DNA from: Mesostigma viride
Lineage: Eukaryota; Streptophyta; Mesostigmatophyceae; Mesostigmatales; Mesostigmataceae
DNA length: 64,000 nucleotides
NCBI GenBank assembly: GCA_009746045.1
Contig: RPFO01000175.1
Span: 3,902,430 to 3,966,429, forward strand
Reading direction: 5' to 3'
This document shows positions 18,403-30,384 of this stretch, one piece after another (within the stretch, counting starts at the first letter, position 1; each line of letters begins with the position of its first letter). Both the position numbers and the translations under genes were made by a program. The notes beneath the pieces were generated by a model, which was not told where the DNA came from, made no database searches, and was given only the letters and a program-made list of their open reading frames with translations.

Positions 18403-19356
18403 ATTGTATAATACGTACGGCGTTCTAGCTCACACTGATTCAAGGGGGGCTGGCAGACCCCCATGGCCACCCTGCACCCCACCCCATGCCCATGCACCTG
18501 GTTCTTGAAAGGCGGGGGGGTGGGGTGGGGCATCAGGCATGCAATTCAATTATAAGCACATGCTGATGCGGGGCCTGGCTCTTATAGAATTGCAAACATT
18601 GAACAACGGCAGCTCTAAACCTATATAGTGTCACACGCGCCATGCACCACGCAGGCAAATATGGATATGATTTAGAGATAAGTATATAGTACTGGGCCCC
18701 TAATAAGTATATAGTACTGGGCACCTAATAAGTAACATGCCATGACATGCATGATGTACCCTCAGCTGGGCTTGCATATGAACCGCATCGATGTAGTAAA
18801 ATGTACTTGTGGGCAACAACATAATTAACCGCGGATCGAAAAAGCTTACTTGGGGGTGTTTGGAGAGCATGCGCCATAGTGCCGATGTTCCGGACTTCTG
18901 GACTCCAATCATGAAGAAGTCGGGAAGGCAGAAGATGTGATCCCCATCCAACGTTGACGCGTGCATGTCAAGTTGATCATCCGATCCCATGCTAGGCGTT
19001 CGAACACCATTGTTACCAGCAGTTGGCGCCGGCTGTGGTGCTGGCGTCGCTAGCACGTCCCAACAAGTCTGGGAATAATATTGCGCACTTGAGTTAGTAC
19101 GTGATATTCTGTTGATCGTATCCAGAGAAGTGAAAAGCACTTCCCATTTTCTGCGGACTTGCTCGATACTAGGAGTATCTACTGCGGCTGATATGTCGAG
19201 CCGCTCCATGATATTGGCCTCCAGCTCGACGCACCGAACAGTCTGCCCGCGGCCGGCAAGAAGTACTAGGCCTATAAACGTGCTGCGCATGAGCAGCAAG
19301 CTGCTGGCCAGCTGGATCAGACGTACCACGCAGACGTACCCCATATCTTTAAGCAA
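16950..19356 (-). CDS. Carbohydrate sulfotransferase, type II membrane protein (557 aa)
   Basis: Two exons: 19356-18850 and 18116-16950, joined in phase 0 by a GT-AG intron. The product is predicted to transfer sulfate from PAPS to a glycan in the Golgi. Residues 1-35 carry a hydrophobic signal anchor (VCVVRLIQLASSLLLM ... FIGLVLLA). The PAPS 5'-phosphosulfate loop is at about residue 147 (MIGVQKSGTSALW). KEPHYFD follows the splice junction, and the 3'-phosphate motif is LTRNPADRALSEW. The C-terminal part (FLMLAKEDLEDAA, VDRVLRHLGLAPG) fits the family. A Pro/Asp-rich insert of about 60 residues lies between the two PAPS motifs. The substrate cannot be read from sequence; sulfated extracellular-matrix polysaccharides are a reasonable guess for an alga. 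Confidence 0.85.
18226..18400. repeat. G-run / C-run foldback inside the sulfotransferase intron
   Basis: A run of about 19 G (18226-18244) and a run of about 17 C (18371-18387, followed by CACACA) lie 125 bp apart. Between them is a smaller inverted repeat (GCGTATTGCCG ... CGGCAATTATTACGC). Together they can form a long hairpin in DNA or pre-mRNA. Exact run lengths are unreliable. Confidence 0.7.
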
Positions 19357-20403
19357 AATGAAAATTTATATTATTGCGGCCAGCTACGTCTATGGATTAA
19401 TTATTTCGTGTAATGCACTTATTGAATTAGTTTACTAGAGCGAGGCGCGCCGTGGGTGCCTGGCGCTGCAAGCATTTCGCGCCACATATGAATACTGTGC
19501 AGCATGCCGGCTTGACTGTACATCTAGCAGCAACCGCAGCTTAGAACGATATTAATAATAGACAGGTAGCCGCGCCCCTAGTTGTATACGTAATTATATT
19601 TCAGCTACGTACATTATATATAAGAGTAAGACTTACTCTGTACGTGCTCTAGTAAGACTTACTGGACGGACATACTGGCGCATGATCGATGATCATACAT
19701 GAATATTCCGCGCGCGCGTTGCACTATATACAGGCTGCAGCTTATAATTATGAATATTTATATATATTTATCTAGCTAGTGGATATCAATTAACGGGCGC
19801 TATGGTTGCGAGCGTTTTCACTAACTTAAGTATTCAGGCCGCCGACCGTTCAGTTCTCGAACAACCTCCGGGGCGCCATTTGCGATGAAATATTCGATCG
19901 ACGACTAATTAATGTACGCAGTACGTAATATGTGACAGTTTTAAAATTATAATAATTTAGAGCATGAACTGCACGTTGAAAACATACATACCCATAACTA
20001 GGCGTATGGCGCCTGAATGCTAATTTTTTATTCCATTCCATCATACTCTTTTCGAGTTGGTGCGTAATGCGACGTGCTCATGCCTGGTGCCAGCGCCTGT
20101 GCTGCCATTGCCACCGGAATTATATAGACGTCATCTTTACCTTGCGTGGTATGCCGGCCGCCCATGTCACCAGTTTGTCGCCATCGCTGCTGCCAGTATC
20201 TGCCACGTGTGCCGCCAACATCATCTGCCAACCAGGTGCCAACTAGGATTAGGTGAGTTGCCAATTGGGGTATCCAGTAAATTCTCGCCGCGTGGATGTC
20301 TGATTCTTCTATGGACGGAAGCACATGTTGAGCAAGAAGTCAACCATCATGTCAGAGATGAGACAGTCAGGCAGTCCACTCCACACGTGCGCGTGGGAGG
20401 CGC
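19357..20403. other. Upstream region of the sulfotransferase gene, no gene seen
   Basis: AT-rich intergenic DNA with many TATATA stretches. The promoter of the minus-strand sulfotransferase must lie at its left end, but no specific site is recognised. Confidence 0.5.
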
Positions 20404-20557
20404 TCGGTATCTTACCATATACAAAATCTCCCTTCCCCGTGGCGCATCTCCGTCTTTCTTCGTACTTTTCCGGTCTTTTTCAGGAAATATCAGGAGAACT
20501 GAATATTTTGCTGTCGTTACGGCCACACGTGTTCGAAATCCAGTGGTAAGATACCGA
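20404..20557. mobile_element. Possible 154-bp MITE with 14-bp inverted ends
   Basis: TCGGTATCTTACCA at 20404 is matched by its exact reverse complement at 20544-20557. No clear target-site duplication was found, so a transposon origin is only suggested. Confidence 0.35.
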
Positions 20558-20713
20558 ACTTTTCAGCATTATTTTGCCTCCGTGACAATCATCAAACAAA
20601 TTCAGTGGCAAAAAAAGTCGGTTTGCAAAGGTGAGGTGACACCGAGGTACAGCAGTTGCCCTTCCGCGCCGCGCTCGGCCAGCGTCTCCCATTTTGGCGC
20701 GAGACGCAGCGTA

Positions 20714-21186
20714 CACCGTCCGCATTGGAAGTTTGTTATTATGGGTCAATTTTTGCCGTATTTGCATTACGAATAACCCTGGATTGTTTGTTGGGGAGCC
20801 AGTCAGAGTCCCGGGTTTTTATTATTTAATTAAAACCTTTTGTTTGTTTGTTTGTCCTACAGCCGTTCAAGGCACATGGGTACTTATTTAATTAATACAT
20901 TTCTTTTGTTTGTTTGGTAGATATCGTACACGCCGCCCCCAATTCGGCCGGCAATCCGGCCCGGCGGCCCCCCTTCGGCGGCCATAGGCTAGAGTCAGTG
21001 GAGGTCAGTGATACCCAGAGCCCACTCCACATGAGTTAATTAATTAATTTTGTTTGTTTGTTTGTTGAGTCCAGTCCTCAGCCCCCGGAGTTAATTAATT
21101 AATTTTCTTTTGTTTTTTTTATGGTTTTCAGCCAGAACATTTTCCAGAAGCTAATTATTTAGTTAGAACTTCCAATGCGGACGGTG
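20714..21186. mobile_element. 473-bp MITE with 20-bp terminal inverted repeats and TA duplication
   Basis: The ends CACCGTCCGCATTGG(AAGTT) and its exact reverse complement face each other at 20714 and 21186. Both are flanked by TA (20712-20713, 21187-21188), as expected for Tc1/mariner-type insertion. The inside is noncoding and holds TTTGTTTG and TTAATTAA tracts. No transposase is encoded, so the element would depend on one supplied in trans. Confidence 0.65.
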
Positions 21187-21649
21187 TATACTGTACATAC
21201 TGCCATGGCACTATGCCAGCTGTCGCGCGCGCGAAAATCGAGACTGCCTTCGCCACTCGCCTTCGGCCCTTTTTTAGCGAAAGTCTTTGCCAAGTTTGAG
21301 TCTTTGCCAAGTCGACTTTTTTTTGCAGAAGCTTGTAGCCACCTGCCACTTGCCCACGGAAGCAGGCTTGACGGGAGGCTACACTCCCTGCGGACCTGGA
21401 GGACGAGTTTGAGTTGCATGATGTTTGTAAAATAACAGACTGAGAGGTTAATTAGTGGGATAATTGTGTAGGATGCCTATCCGATCCCTCATGGGGTTGG
21501 TTGTAGGTAGTATAGTGTACATTAAGTAATATTTTTCTCGTGAGGCACAAGGACCCGGATCACTGCACGGCTTCTTCTGGTTTCTAATAACGTTGTCGAG
21601 CTGGGCCGGGGTTTGCCGATGGGCTGGGGCCGGGGGCGGGGCGAGCTAC

Positions 21650-21708
<59 letters not shown>

Positions 21709-22989
21709 GTCTACTCACGTACTAATTGTGAAGGTTGTGGGCATGCGTGGAGTGCTTTGCCGTGCTTCAAATTGTTGGCTGATGCATGTCAATATATAAG
21801 GACCTTGTGCTTCTGAAGGCTTGGTCTTATCTTTCACTGGCAAGGATGTCATCACGGCGCCCTCTAATGCCTCGATGCGTTCCAGTTGGAACCTGGATAA
21901 TAGCCTATGTAATTTTAGAAGGATTTTTTAGTTCACGAAATTGGTTGAATAACGGAAGTAGGAAGCCCATAAACAAGCAAAGTTGGCCAATTGCCGAGTC
22001 GTGGGTTTCCTTTTCCGAAAATAGGGTCAATATGCAAGTTGTTTCCTGCGATAATGGACGTTAGTAACGCTACTTTTGTGTTAAAGCCCTTCCCCTGCAC
22101 TCCCTCCCTCCCCGCCACCCTTGTCCCGGCGGGTGGCGTCATTTCCTTCCCGCCCAATGGTTATGCCTCGCTTAACCTTACCGCCCTGGGAAGGGCTCAC
22201 ATGGAGGATGGGGAAATGAGGCGTTTGTGATCGAGAAGTCGTGGGCACCGTGCTTGCTCATCTCATGCATCATAAACTAACACGTGATAATTTGATGGTA
22301 CACCTTTTGAAAAACTACCGGAGTCGTTTGTGCTTGCTTGGTATAAAGTCAACTATACAGTCTAGACTTGCTTAGGGTCCTGTAGTAATATTGTAGTTGG
22401 TTAAGTTGTGTGCAATTTGTAGGCTCTGCAGCTTTTTCGCATGACTATACCTAAGCGTATGTCTCATAATATGTGGTCTTTTTGTCCAGTTTAATGCCAT
22501 GAAATCTATCATCTATGTCCACGGGTTGGATGATAGGACCCCTGGGGCCCCTGGCAGTTTAAGATGATACGACAGCGCCGGTAGGAGGTAGGTGATTATT
22601 AGATTAATTAATTACGCACAATCCCGTGGGGAGCGTGGAGCGTGTGTAGTGCTGTCCATCCGCCTGTATGTCGCACTGTGCACTTACACAACGGGAAGGG
22701 GACAGAGATACCCAGCTTCCCAGGTTATGCCCGCAGGCAAGCAACAACTACTTTGTATCAAAACTACTACTGTAACGGGGAGAGTCTGGCATGTATACTG
22801 TGTGGGTGCACTATGCGGGAGAAAACTGGCGGGTGCGTTGACTGAAAAGGCATGATGTGCACAGAGGATATCTGACTTTCGTGTAATTATTTTCCCCATG
22901 AGATTACCATAGTACTCCGTGGCATGCCCATGCGTGCTGGATGACACGCAACTACTTACTGCATGACATTGAAGAACTCGGTAGAACTG
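21187..22989. other. Intergenic region with TG microsatellite
   Basis: A pure TG dinucleotide run occupies about 21653-21706. No gene, tRNA or further transposon end was recognised in the rest. Confidence 0.55.
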
Positions 22990-23152
22990 AGCATTTAAGT
23001 ATTAAGCTAGTCTGACTAGCTGAGCCACCACAACGGGCCGGGCGCCCGGCCATAGGCCGTGAGCTTGGCCCGCTCAGCCCGATCCGCCGTGTAGCCCGCC
23101 GCCTGGGATGCACCAACCATGCATCAGGCTAAGAGCTGGCAAGGGGCGAGCC
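22990..23152 (-). pseudogene. Left half of an interrupted reverse-transcriptase ORF
   Basis: Read on the minus strand from 23152, one frame gives ASQAAGYTADRAERAKLTAYG. This is the type of Ala/Glu/Lys-rich tail that follows a 'IDVSV' segment in a family of algal and protist RT-derived ORFs. The matching upstream half ends at 38222, directly beyond the retrotransposon block, so the block inserted into this ORF. Confidence 0.45.
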
Positions 23153-23157
23153 GGCAC
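23153..23157. other. Target-site duplication GGCAC (left)
   Basis: GGCAC directly precedes the left LTR. The same five bases follow the right LTR at 38217-38221. In both places the next two bases are AG, so a 7-bp duplication cannot be excluded. Confidence 0.8.
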
Positions 23158-23773
23158 AGTTGAGTGAGAGTTTACCACCGAGGGAATCCATGGCTCTTGC
23201 AGGAAAGTTGCCTTTATTATAATAAGCAAACACAGACGTAAGTCACGTCAAGTCCGAGACTGCACGTAGCACAGACGACAGGGTCGTTGTGCCAAGAGAG
23301 CGTGCACGCAAGAGCTAGCGTCCCGGTGCGACCAAGTCACACATATAGCTTGCTAGGGACGCGTCCAAGTATTCAGCTGTACTGTCACAGCTGATCTGTC
23401 AATCAATTGATTACACGGACTCTGGCACGCCTTTGGCGCGCAGATCTATCAATTGTCCATACGGCTAGTCCTGTGGACCTATCCGTACACTACTCAGCAT
23501 CAATTGTCTCATAGGTCCTGGCGCGCTACAGCACGCCTACCTATCAATTGACCATCAAGTCCTGTACAAGTCCTGTCAACGTCCTGCGGACTATCAAAGT
23601 GACACTTGTACATCCTGTGTCCGTACGCGCCCACAGTGGCGCGCCGGGTACTGTCGGCACAGCCTAGGAAACGTCATAACTTTTACGTTCCTTAACCAAA
23701 TGAGGCGTTCAAGGTGCCGTTGGAAAGAGCGTAACAATCTCTATCCATCTAACGTAAATCCTTTACGTTAACT
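23158..23773 (-). repeat. Left LTR (3' LTR of retrotransposon copy 1)
   Basis: This 616-bp LTR starts AGTTGAG and ends TTAACT, with short inverted ends AGTT/AACT rather than the usual TG/CA. Nearly identical LTRs lie at 30385 and 37601. A purine-rich tract on the minus strand directly upstream (complement of 23774-23792, AAAGAAAAGAAGGGATTGG) is the likely polypurine tract for plus-strand DNA synthesis. Confidence 0.9.
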
Positions 23774-24720
23774 CCAATCCCTTCTTTTCTTTAGGGATCA
23801 CATCCCCTGCCAGGGACCCTTGAAGTAGCTTGAAATGTCCTTCACTCCAGCTTGAAGCTTGAACAGATGTCTTTAATGGCCAATGCCATTCCCCCAGCCC
23901 TTTCTTTTAAGGAACTGGAAAAGAAACAGATCTGCCACAGGGAAAACCATTCCATGAGAAATGGATAAAAACCTATGGAAGTGGCATTACAGAGTACCAC
24001 CAGATATTAGAACAACAAAATTAAATACATACAGGTTAATTCTATGAGGTCTTCTCCAGGAATTAATCCCATCACCTCGGTAGAGCCTCCAGTACAATGA
24101 CCTTCTGGCGGTGAGTTACATTAATCCCAGATACTAATCCCATAAAACCCAGTACATATTCAATATAAGTACAATAAATCCATGACAATTAAAATACCAC
24201 TTGACAAAGTAAGGCGTATTACAATAGTTTCCCCGTCATTCTCTCAACAGGTTAGTATTGGCGCCCGTCTTACGGCGCCCGTCTACTTGTCAGATGATAA
24301 ATTGCCACAGCAAACAAATGACAAAATGAAACACATAGGCAACAATTAAATCCTGCCCTGGGGAACTAGGGAAGTCTGAACAGGTGAAACACCTGAGCAG
24401 GCCAGCTTGTAGAAACATAATACCAGGGAATCGAACCCCGCCCTATAAACCCCAGAATAAAGGTTCCCAGACCATTGTGAGAGGTATGTACAAATATACA
24501 TTTTTTTAAATAGAATACATGGTCTGTAATGGACCTGTCAACCTTGTGTAGTCAACAGCATGAACCCCAGCCAAAACCTGGCTGTATCCTGATTAAAATC
24601 AGAGTGAGTGTACCATGGTCCATGAGCCTTAGTACAGACTAAAATACAGGTATTATGCCAGTCACAATGCTGACACTACCACACAATCTGCTCTCCAATG
24701 CCCTATAACCAGGCACCAGC
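23774..24720 (-). other. 3' noncoding region of retrotransposon copy 1
   Basis: About 950 bp lie between the pol stop and the 3' LTR. On the minus strand, near 24430-24444, it contains GGGGTTCGATTCCC, a tRNA T-arm/B-box-like sequence, also present in copy 2. No ORF is visible. The length is unusual for copia elements and suggests acquired sequence. Confidence 0.55.
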
Positions 24721-27700
24721 TTAGACAGCTTGCTGAGATGGGTCCATCAGAGACTGAAGAACCTTGTATTGCACTGCTGCCTTCTGCACTAGCTTGGTCA
24801 AAGCATCAGCAGGATTGTCAACCCCAGGGATATGCTCAATATTGGCCAAGGAGGACAATTCCTTAAGAAGGAGATAATCCAAGTCCCTACTTCTGGCCAT
24901 CTGCCTGTGCACAAACTGCACCATCCCCATGGAGTCTGTTTTTAGAAGAGTGGTAACCTGAAGTGGCCAAGGAGTGTTAGAAGTCATCTGATGAAGCAAC
25001 TCCTTCAGATAAAGGCTTGTGTGAATGCCTTCACAAATAGCCCTGCATTCTGCCACATCACTGCTGACAGCCACCCGTTTGTGCAGGCGACTAAACCAGC
25101 TCACCAAACTCCCCAGGCCTTCCTGTCTGAGCACAAAGAGCCCTGCAGCCCTGCCCCTGACCTTGGAGACCTGCCTGCTGTCCATTGAGCTATCCACATA
25201 CAGCTCCATGCAAATGGGTTGTGATAAATCCACTGCAGACAACAGAATGCCAGACGAAGCCCTGACCTGATCAGCCACCTTGGCAGACCCTAGCTCTGTC
25301 AGCATGTCATCAGGCAACCTGGCTATGACCATAAGGTCTGGCCTGGAAATGCCTGCCACCCAAGCAACCATGCCCCTCACCATGGGACACAGTGCCTGTG
25401 TGATGGTTGGAGGAAGCTTGCTAATGAGGGTCTCTTGATAATCATTGCCCCCCACCAGCAGCATACGCCACTCCCCCCCTTCTTCACCAGTGTGGCCTCC
25501 ATGCCCACAAACAGCAGAGGCTCATTCTCCACCTGCCATTGCTCCCTACCCAGAGGAAACTTGGACTTAATGATGGAGATCAGCTCCTTAAGCCACGACG
25601 TGGGAGCTATCAGATGTAGGTCATCCCCGTGCAGCGAAGCATACACTGGTAGGCCTTCCCATTGCCCCAGAAACAGACAGGGGTCTACAGGAGAGACCTT
25701 CAAGTTGCAATGCTCCTTCAGGAAACGGTTGAGAGTCTCCCTCCAGATTATTGGACTTGACCTCAGGCCCTCCAGGCCCTTGAGGATTTTAAGGAACTCT
25801 GTGTGGATGTCCCTTTTCCATACAGCAGGCACCCTAACATAGAAAGGCGTCTTGCCCTCCCACTTTTCCTGTGCCACATCTGCATCCCCTCCAGAAATGC
25901 CCTCTTGAAGTCTACCACCACTGAGCCATAGTCCAAGCCCTTGTTGAGAAGGCCTAGAAATACACACAGCAGCAGCCTCCAAGTGTCATGCAGCATGCCA
26001 GGGGTATACAACTCCTCAGCAGTGCACTCACCAGTACCCTTGAACTCATTCAGCACTGGCCTGACATGTGGTACCTTGACCCCGTCCACCTCCTTCATCT
26101 TGATGACAAACTTGAGCTTGAGTAGACGTCGTGCAGGAGGCAGGTCATTGACAGGTTCCACGCATTTCTTGGAGATCCAGTCCTCCCCAGATTTAATCAG
26201 ACCCAGTGTGACCTGGGGACACATAATGGGAGAGGACATGAGCTTCACCAGGCCTTGGTAGTTGATAGGGCTGTGTCCAGCAAGTGAGTGAGGACCAATG
26301 CCCAAACTGCTTGGATGACTAGCAGCTGGCAGTATGAGGTCATCAACCAAGGGCTCCTGCCCCTGGCACACTTGCACACGCTTAACCGTCCTGGTTACTG
26401 CACGTGATAGGTGAGTGGTCCTGAAATTAATCAGTGGGACCTGACCAGCCCCTTCCTTAGTCAGGAGAGAGGACGTGATCACTACCCCATCCTGGCATAG
26501 GAAATTCTGCCCCAGAAGAGCAGGTCCTTGATAGCCCTCCAAGACACAAAAAGCAGTGTCCTGTCCAAGGATAGGAATGAATACCTCACCCAGTACCTTC
26601 ACGTGTACCCCGCCACTGAAGTCAGACACAAACTGATAGCTGGGTTCAGACATGCTGTACCCTGCTGCAGCCCTGGTCCCAATGATGGAAACCTGAGAAT
26701 TAGTGTCTACCTCTAAGGCAGTGTCCAGCCCCAGATTGCCATGCCACCTGAGCTTGGCTACCTTGGGCTGCTTCTTGGCCTTTGTAGAGCCCCAATCAAT
26801 CCAGCCAAACTTGTCCCCCTGGGCTTGGTTAGTGCCTTGGGCTTGACAGTTGACTCCCCAGCTGTTGACCTTGCAGCCTGTTCAACAGTACCTCTGCAAC
26901 CTGGCCAGGGCTGACAGATTCCCCTGCAACAGATGTGGTCGTTGCGTCAGTGATGTCACTTGGGACCTGAAAATCCTGCAGATCCTGTGAGCCTTGTGCC
27001 TGACTGCCCTCATTCATCAGGTTAGGCTTGACATATGACCAACTCAGCCGGTGCACATGCTTTGGTTCGTCCTCCATGCTGACCAAGCATGCGTGGCTAG
27101 CTTCATCAACCTGGGTAACCACCCCAGGACTCCAGCTACCACGTTTGCCATAAAGGCTAGGTTCCTTCCAAGCTAGGACCTTCTGACCCACTTGTGGCTC
27201 CAGCATCTTCCAACCCCGGTCCTTCTCCCTCAGCTTGGCAAAGGTGACATGTGCAGCATGTTTCCAGCCCTCCAGCACATGTGGTGGGCACAGGCCATGA
27301 TATAGACCCATTGGGCTGACAGCAACTCCATCATAGTAGAAGTTAACCCTGCTGTTCAGCTGCTGCTCCACGTTCCTCAGCCATGCACTCCTGACAAGTG
27401 CAGGTGCAGACAAGGGTACCCAGTCTTCAGAGATGATCAATTTCTTGACCTCCTGGATTGCCCTCTCGATAGCACCCTGCTGCCCATGAGCCTCCCTAGG
27501 TGTAACCAGCAACTCAGGAAGGGTAGGATCACCCTTGAGATGCTGAAACTGCATGTCCACCTGGATCCTTGTGGTAGGAAACTTGGCTCTTACATTCTGC
27601 AGGGCAGCCAGCAAGTACCTGTTCTTCATAGAAGGTAAATGCTCCAGCACCTTGTATTTCGTGTACCTGTCCACGCACACCAACAGTTGCATGCCCCTGA

Positions 27701-28202
27701 TGTGTTGGATATCACACTGCAGATCACCAATGCTCTGAGGTAGAGCTTTGGCATGTGATTTCCTGGGCTTGTTGGAGGACAACTGGCACTTACACCGTGA
27801 GGCAGCTTGCTGACACGCCTTAAGAAGGGGTGCCCTGCCCATACGGAAGGCAAAGTTGTTTGACAGAGAAGTGGCATGCCCAAACATGTTGTGGATTCGG
27901 GCACCCAACTCCTGGTACACAGAGGAAGCAGTCCCTGGCACAGTCAGGACTGTGCTGTCAGGTTGTCCAGCATCACCATGCTGACTTCCATCCTGTTCTG
28001 ACTCAGAGCCTGAGTCACCCTGCTCATGCCCAACACCTGGACCGCCAGCAGGGACCACATGCATACCACCAGAGGCCTTCACACCCCTCTGTGGTTGTAC
28101 ATTGGTTTCTCTCAAAATGAGAGGTCCACCCTCGTGCCCAGCACGAGGATGCATGGGGTCAGACATTCTTACAGCTGCATCAGCTGTCAAGGACGTCTTC
28201 AT
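24721..28202 (-). pseudogene. pol: Copia pol polyprotein, copy 1 (frameshifted)
   Basis: Segments in order: GAG-pre-integrase/zinc region (HNMFGH, RCKC); integrase catalytic core with D (CDIQHI), D (QVDMQF) and E (GAIERAIQEV); integrase C-terminal region; retropepsin-like segment (LEVDTNSQVSIIG, PILGQDTAFCVLEG, ALLGQNFL); RT (FVIKMKEVDG, VVDFKRAFLEG, ASLHGDDLHLIA in place of YVDD); RNase H (LYVDSSMDSRQV, SSDVAECRAICEG, TDSMG, ADALTKLV). Frame breaks occur near 26880, 26790, 25880 and 25470. The 25880 break is shared with copy 2 and sits in a GGGG run. The stop is at 24721. Confidence 0.8.
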
Positions 28203-28342
28203 AGGAACCTGTACCTCTCCAGGTGACCTGGGGCCACCCTGAACCTGGAGATCACCCTCTTGTTGCCCAGATATAAAATCTGCATTGGAGCACCTGGCCT
28301 CCCCCTGGGTGAATTAAGGTGTGTAGGGGTTGCCTCAGACAG

Positions 28343-29451
28343 TCACTGCTCCTTGTTGTCTTCTTGCTGACTGCCCTTTGAAGGCTGGCCCTGGGACTTG
28401 TTGTTGTTCTTCTTGTTGTTGTTGTTGTTATTCTTGTTGCTGCCCTGGCCCTGGGACTTCTTGAAGCTGGGACACTCCTTCTTGATGTGCCCCCACCCCT
28501 TGCACAGGTAGCATTGTATCTTTGACTTGCCCTGGCCTCCTCCCCCGTTGTCAGGCGCGTTGCCCTGCTTGGGCTTACCACCCACTCGCCTGAACACCGA
28601 CTTGGAGTGTGACCTCCTGTCAGAGTCGGGTGAATGATCGCCCTTGCGCTTGTTATGGTTGCCCCCGTCCTCCTGGCTTCTGTCAGCCTCAGACGTCTTG
28701 GAGCCCCCCTGGGTACGCCCACCTGCGTGGGTAGCCTTCACTGCTGGCACTCCTCCCTCAAACAGCTCCTCTGCCTCGAGTGCTTGTTTGATTATGACCT
28801 TGTAGGCCTTGAGGGTTGAGTGTGGGGCACACATGACCTTTAAGGAGCCACGTGTAGCCTTATCCAGCCCAGAGACCTTCAACCAGTTGGTCAGGGCTAT
28901 GTTATCTGCCACATTGAAACCGTGGCCCTGCCTTCCTCAACCATTTTGCAATAGCTAAGGAAATTCTGGATGAGATCCCCTTGACCTCCCACCCTTGATA
29001 CTTGTCTTGCCAATGGATGCCGACCTTCTTTCGCTGGTCTTCAAGCAACTCCTTCAGCTCAGCTACATACACTGCCCAGGCCTTGTTGGCCTTCTTACAT
29101 TCCCTGGTTAGGTCCTTGATCTGATCAGTGCACTTGCCAAACGTGCTGCTGCCTATCCAGATCTGATAGTAGTTGTACCCCCGTACAAACTAGGAAACCC
29201 TTCCAGCCCTTCTACAAACTCTTCAGCCTGCTTAGGCTTAGAGTCAGATGTCACAGGTTGCAGCTGATTTACAATTAATAATCCCTGAGTGGTAAGGTCA
29301 TATCCAGAAACAGCATGTGTAGTATTATTATTCAAAGGATATTAGTAATCTCTCCGGTGACCCCCACGTCATCTACGTGAGCGGTCCCGCTACCAGCACC
29401 CCCATTATTATTCCCACTGGCTAGGCCCTTGCTACGGCGTCCCTCAGCCAT
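28343..29451 (-). pseudogene. gag: Copia gag, copy 1 (frameshifted)
   Basis: The start is the ATG at 29451 (MAEGRRSKGLASG). After 39 codons a TGA interrupts in both copies at the same place (ATCCTTTGAATAAT). The downstream frame (NNNTTHAVSGYDL ...) resumes one base away, so either an ancestral lesion or recoding is possible. The helical body runs to a CCHC zinc knuckle C-x2-C-x4-H-x4-C (CYLCKGWGHIKKEC), followed by an Asn/Lys/Gln-rich tail. Copy 1 has a further one-base loss near 29177. The knuckle binds element RNA during packaging. Confidence 0.75.
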
Positions 29452-29571
29452 GGTAAACCACTAGCTGTGTATGGCCCTGAGCTAAGCAGCTGGAAAACAA
29501 AAGACAGGTAGATATGTACAATCTGTCAAAAAGCCGCCTGCCCCGGTGCCGACCGCGCCACCAAGCCGAAT

Positions 29572-30357
29572 TCAGTCGAGACCACGAAAATCGCAGTAGT
29601 CGTAGTCGTAAATTGGATCGTTGGCGACAGGCGCAGGCGCCTCCTGGCCTTGCCCAACCTCAATCGTCACCGGTGTTTCGATGACGATGGGGTCCAACCG
29701 ACGTCCCGTCACCGGATCAATGCGGCGACGACGGCGGCGGGTGACGATGCGGAGCGGGTTGGTAAGAATCGTTAGAAAATCCCACCCGTCCGGCGCCCAC
29801 TCTCGCAATGCAGACAAGAACGCGACAAGATTGAGCAGCAATTGCCGCTCACGCGTCCGGAAGCCTCGCGACAGCAACTGCAGAATCGCAAGGTCTTGAA
29901 ACAGGTTGGTCGTAATCGTCGGAATGACGCCCGAACGAACCGACAGCCAGTTAGCGAGATTGCGCTGGTAACCTGTAAGCGATGAAACCGCGTTGTCGAT
30001 CTCCTCAGAGACCTCGGCAACCGCGCTGGGCGCTTGCAACCCCGCCCGGGTATGGACCTCGAAGTCCGCGAGCAAAGCTCGAATGGAATCAAGGTAATCG
30101 CGAAACCCCGAAACAATCGAAGGTTGCGGAGGCGGGGGCGGCAGTCGTAGGTTTTGCAGCAGTGCCTGCTGCTGAGCGCGTAGCTCCGCACTGGACGCTA
30201 CCGCCTGGTCAACAACACGCTGCCACGCCGGATTAAGAACCGGACGATCTTCACGAACAGGAGTCGTCGAAGGACCAGCCGGAGATTCGGCGATGTCCGC
30301 TGGACTGCCCAAAATTTCAGAATCCCTCGGAATGCGGAACTCCATTGAGTCCGGCAT
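29572..30357 (-). CDS. Accessory ORF between 5' LTR and gag, copy 1 (261 aa)
   Basis: The ORF is intact from the ATG at 30357 (MPDSMEFRIPRDSEIL), 28 bases after the LTR, to the stop at 29572. It has a Pro-rich stretch (LPPPPPQPSIV), a long helical middle with Leu-rich segments, a basic run (TRRRRRRIDPVTGRRLDP) and an acidic/aromatic end (DPIYDYDYCDFRGLD). The base usage is CpG-rich, unlike the CpG-poor gag and pol next to it. No family is recognised. It stays open in both copies while gag and pol are broken. It may be an extra gag-like or captured host gene; the LTR-proximal position would give it the first translation start. Confidence 0.75.
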   Translation of the reverse strand: MPDSMEFRIPRDSEILGSPADIAESPAGPSTTPVREDRPVLNPAWQRVVDQAVASSAELRAQQQALLQNLRLPPPPPQPSIVSGFRDYLDSIRALLADFEVHTRAGLQAPSAVAEVSEEIDNAVSSLTGYQRNLANWLSVRSGVIPTITTNLFQDLAILQLLSRGFRTRERQLLLNLVAFLSALREWAPDGWDFLTILTNPLRIVTRRRRRRIDPVTGRRLDPIVIETPVTIEVGQGQEAPAPVANDPIYDYDYCDFRGLD

Positions 30358-30384
30358 TTTTCTTGGTACGAAGATTGTAATACG

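Noticed and set aside
20057-20776. 239-aa plus-strand ORF
   Set aside because: It runs across two inverted-repeat elements and has no domain, conserved-looking motif or splice context.
24426-24446. tRNA gene (minus strand)
   Set aside because: Only a T-arm-like GGTTCGATTCC is present; no acceptor, D or anticodon arms could be fitted. It also recurs at the same place in the second retrotransposon.
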